A stretch of DNA of 7,221 bases from CAMLOF01 sp966692625 (GTDB taxonomy: Bacteria; Pseudomonadota; Gammaproteobacteria; Burkholderiales; Burkholderiaceae_C). Position numbers and translations under genes: made by a program. Positions 5,814 to 7,221 of the stretch are shown in pieces. The notes beneath the pieces were generated by a model. The model saw nothing but the letters and a program-made list of their open reading frames with translations, was not told where the DNA came from and did not search any database. Location of the stretch: contig CBKZAG010000177.1 in the NCBI GenBank assembly GCA_966692625.1, positions 1-7,221 on the forward strand. Direction: 5' to 3'. Positions within the stretch are counted from its first letter, which is position 1. The number at the start of each line of letters is the position of its first letter.

Positions 5814-6314
5814 ATGAACCAGGAACTGCTGCAAACCCTCTGCCTGCACCACGAGATCGACCAGCTCAACGCTGCTTACACCGCCGCCCTGGACGAAAAG
5901 CGCTACGGCGACTGGCCGGAATTCTTTGTGGCCGATGGCCGCTACAAAGTGCAGGCGCGCGAGAACTTCGACCGGGGCCTGCCACTGGCGCTCATGAACT
6001 TCGAGAGCCAGGGCATGATGAAGGACCGCGTCCACGGCATCACCCAAACCATCTACCACGGGCCGTACCACATGCGGCACGTCGTCAGCCCCGCCCGGGT
6101 GCTGGAAGTGGCCCAGGAAGACGACGTGGAGGTGGTGCGCGCCCAGGCCAATTACGCGGTGTTCCGCACCAAGCCGGGCAACGTGAGCGAGGTGTTCAAC
6201 GTGGGCCGCTACATCGACGAGCTGGTGCGCGAAGACGGCGCCCTCAAGCTGCGCAGCCGCCATTGCGTGTACGACAGCGAGCTGATCCTCAACTCGCTGA
6301 TCTACCCGGTCTGA
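5814..6314 (+). CDS. Rieske aromatic-ring hydroxylase small (beta) subunit, NagH-like
   Basis: This is the structural partner of the alpha subunit in an alpha3-beta3 type oxygenase, with the cystatin/NTF2-like fold common to ring-hydroxylating beta subunits. It is 166 residues, the usual size. Recognisable family blocks are AAYTAALDEKRYGDWPEFF (20-38), YKVQARENFDRGLPLALM (44-61), MMKDRV (68-73), TIYHGPYHMRHVV (79-91), ANYAVFRTK (112-120), FNVGRYID (128-135), and the terminal YDSELILNSLIYPV. The wording resembles NagH. It carries no cofactor ligands of its own. The start is ATG at 5814, 19 nt after the alpha stop, with only a weak purine run (GCGAAAGAAC) as ribosome site, so translation is probably coupled. 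No ferredoxin or reductase gene follows; the next gene converges from the other strand. Confidence 0.92.
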   Translation: MNQELLQTLCLHHEIDQLNAAYTAALDEKRYGDWPEFFVADGRYKVQARENFDRGLPLALMNFESQGMMKDRVHGITQTIYHGPYHMRHVVSPARVLEVAQEDDVEVVRAQANYAVFRTKPGNVSEVFNVGRYIDELVREDGALKLRSRHCVYDSELILNSLIYPV

Positions 6315-6321
6315 ACATCAC

Positions 6322-6332
6322 GCCCGCCGGGC
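6322..6332. terminator. Short hairpin between convergent stop codons, weak bidirectional terminator candidate
   Basis: GCCC (6322-6325) and GGGC (6329-6332) flank a 3-base loop inside the 19-bp gap between the two convergent genes. The stem has only 4 bp and no clear T-tract follows on either strand. Position is the main argument. Overlapping 3' ends of the two transcripts are as likely. Confidence 0.25.
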
Positions 6333-6333
6333 T

Positions 6334-7221
6334 TCAAACCTGCCGGTTGCGCGCCAACGGCGGGTTCTTGCCAAAGTACCGCACGATGCCTTTGAGCAGG
6401 GCGTCAGCCATCTCGGCCTGAAAACGTGGGGTACTCAGGCGGCGCTCTTCGTCGGGGTTGCTGATGAACGCCGTTTCCACCAGCACGCTGGGAATGTCGG
6501 GCGCCTTCAGCACGGCAAACCCGGCTTGTTCCACGCGCGGTTTGTGCAGCTTGCCCACGCGCTCCATCTCGCCCAGCATGGCGCTGCCGAGCTTGAGGCT
6601 GTCGTTGATCTGCGCGGTGGTGCTCATGTCAAGCAAGGCACGGTGCACCGTGGCGTCCTGCGTGCGCACGTTCAGCCCCCCCACCACGTCTGCGGCGTTT
6701 TCCTTGTTGGCCAGCCAGCGCGCGGCAGCGCTAGATGCGCCACGTTCGCTCAACGCAAACACACTGGCGCCTTGCGGGCGCGGGGTGTAGAAGGCATCGG
6801 CATGGATGCTGACGAACAGATCGGCCTGCACGCGCCGGGCCTTGTCCACACGCACGTGCAGCGGCACGAAAAAGTCACCATCGCGCGTGAGGAAGGCACG
6901 CATGGTGTTGCCGTTGACCTTGGTGTCGTTGATGCGGTCGCGCAGCAATTCGGCAATGCGCAACACCACATCCTTTTCCTGTACGCCGTTGGGGCCGATG
7001 GCACCCGGGTCTTCGCCGCCATGCCCTGGGTCCAGGGCCACGACGATGAGCCGGTCGGTCTGCTCCCCGCCCCCCTTGGGCTTTTGCTTGTTCGCAAAAG
7101 TGGGGCGTTCCGGCTTGCTTTCCGGGACCGGGGACGGCTTCTCGTTGGCTGGCGGCTGCTGTGCAGCGGCTGAATTGGGCGTGGGGCTTGCCGGAGCACC
7201 GCTGCGTTGCGCAATCAGTTC
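6334..7221 (-). CDS. amiC: N-acetylmuramoyl-L-alanine amidase, AmiC type, 5' end cut off by window edge
   Basis: This zinc amidase removes stem peptides from MurNAc in peptidoglycan, splitting the septum in the periplasm. The frame is open to base 7221, leaving the last 295 residues; signal peptide and AMIN domain would lie outside. Visible residues 1-55 are a Pro/Ala/Ser/Lys-rich linker. The Amidase_3 domain follows. Zinc ligands are H67 (ALDPGHGGEDPGAIG), E82 (QEKDVVLRIA) and H140 (DLFVSIHADAF), and the catalytic Glu is E249 (VLVETAFISNPDEE). Between H140 and the last motif, about 155-205, lies the insert (SSAAARWLANKENAADVVGG, LDMSTTAQINDSLKLG) that in AmiB/AmiC blocks the active site until an EnvC or NlpD-type activator binds. 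A GTG at 7041 falls inside the first strand of the domain and is not the start. The gene converges on the hydroxylase operon. Confidence 0.95.
   Translation of the reverse strand, partial: ELIAQRSGAPASPTPNSAAAQQPPANEKPSPVPESKPERPTFANKQKPKGGGEQTDRLIVVALDPGHGGEDPGAIGPNGVQEKDVVLRIAELLRDRINDTKVNGNTMRAFLTRDGDFFVPLHVRVDKARRVQADLFVSIHADAFYTPRPQGASVFALSERGASSAAARWLANKENAADVVGGLNVRTQDATVHRALLDMSTTAQINDSLKLGSAMLGEMERVGKLHKPRVEQAGFAVLKAPDIPSVLVETAFISNPDEERRLSTPRFQAEMADALLKGIVRYFGKNPPLARNRQV

Noticed and set aside
4352..5869. A 505-codon open frame on the minus strand across the hydroxylase alpha gene
   Set aside because: It is antisense to a gene with all Rieske and iron ligands intact. The protein is Val/His/Ala/Gln-rich with no domain pattern, as expected when the complement of a GC-rich gene stays open.
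6334..7041. Amidase read as complete from the GTG at 7041
   Set aside because: That codon lies in the first strand of the catalytic domain, just before DPGHGG, and the same frame continues upstream through a linker to the window edge. It is a truncated view of a longer gene.

Overview
The window is GC-rich, densely coding chromosomal DNA of betaproteobacterial type. The best fit is Comamonadaceae (Acidovorax, Comamonas, Delftia or a relative). This rests on protein wording, the high GC at third codon positions, and an rnhA linked to a YafS-type methyltransferase. The genus is an inference. No tRNA, rRNA, CRISPR array, insertion sequence or phage gene is visible.

Left part, minus strand (1-3249). 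The N-terminal 289 residues of a membrane-anchored RND-efflux periplasmic adaptor run off the left edge. Upstream of it is a tight three-gene unit, read right to left: an unnamed protein with a NYN/PIN-like nuclease fold signature, a YafS-like SAM-dependent methyltransferase, and ribonuclease HI (rnhA). These genes overlap by 20 bp and 4 bp, so they are probably translationally coupled. The gap between rnhA and the adaptor holds a tandem 7-bp repeat, a TTGACA hexamer and an extended -10 candidate, so the adaptor probably has its own promoter.

Middle, plus strand (3401-6314). A ten-helix AEC-family (auxin efflux carrier/malonate carrier type) transporter diverges from the NYN gene. It starts at a GTG with no visible Shine-Dalgarno sequence, directly behind an in-frame stop, and a -10-like hexamer lies only 6 bases upstream. 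After an 87-bp AT-rich gap with a promoter candidate come the large and small subunits of a Rieske aromatic-ring hydroxylase. They most resemble the oxygenase of salicylate 5-hydroxylase (NagG/NagH). No ferredoxin, ferredoxin reductase or regulator gene lies beside them, so the enzyme must borrow electrons from a system encoded elsewhere.

Right edge, minus strand (6334-7221). The C-terminal 295 residues of an AmiC-type N-acetylmuramoyl-L-alanine amidase (peptidoglycan septum splitting) converge on the hydroxylase genes with 19 bp between stop codons.

The most interesting points are the electron-donor-less NagGH-like pair with a long alpha subunit, the NYN-like nuclease candidate at the head of the yafS-rnhA unit, and the possibly leaderless GTG start of the transporter. 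I did not find convincing evidence of a wholly new multi-gene system.
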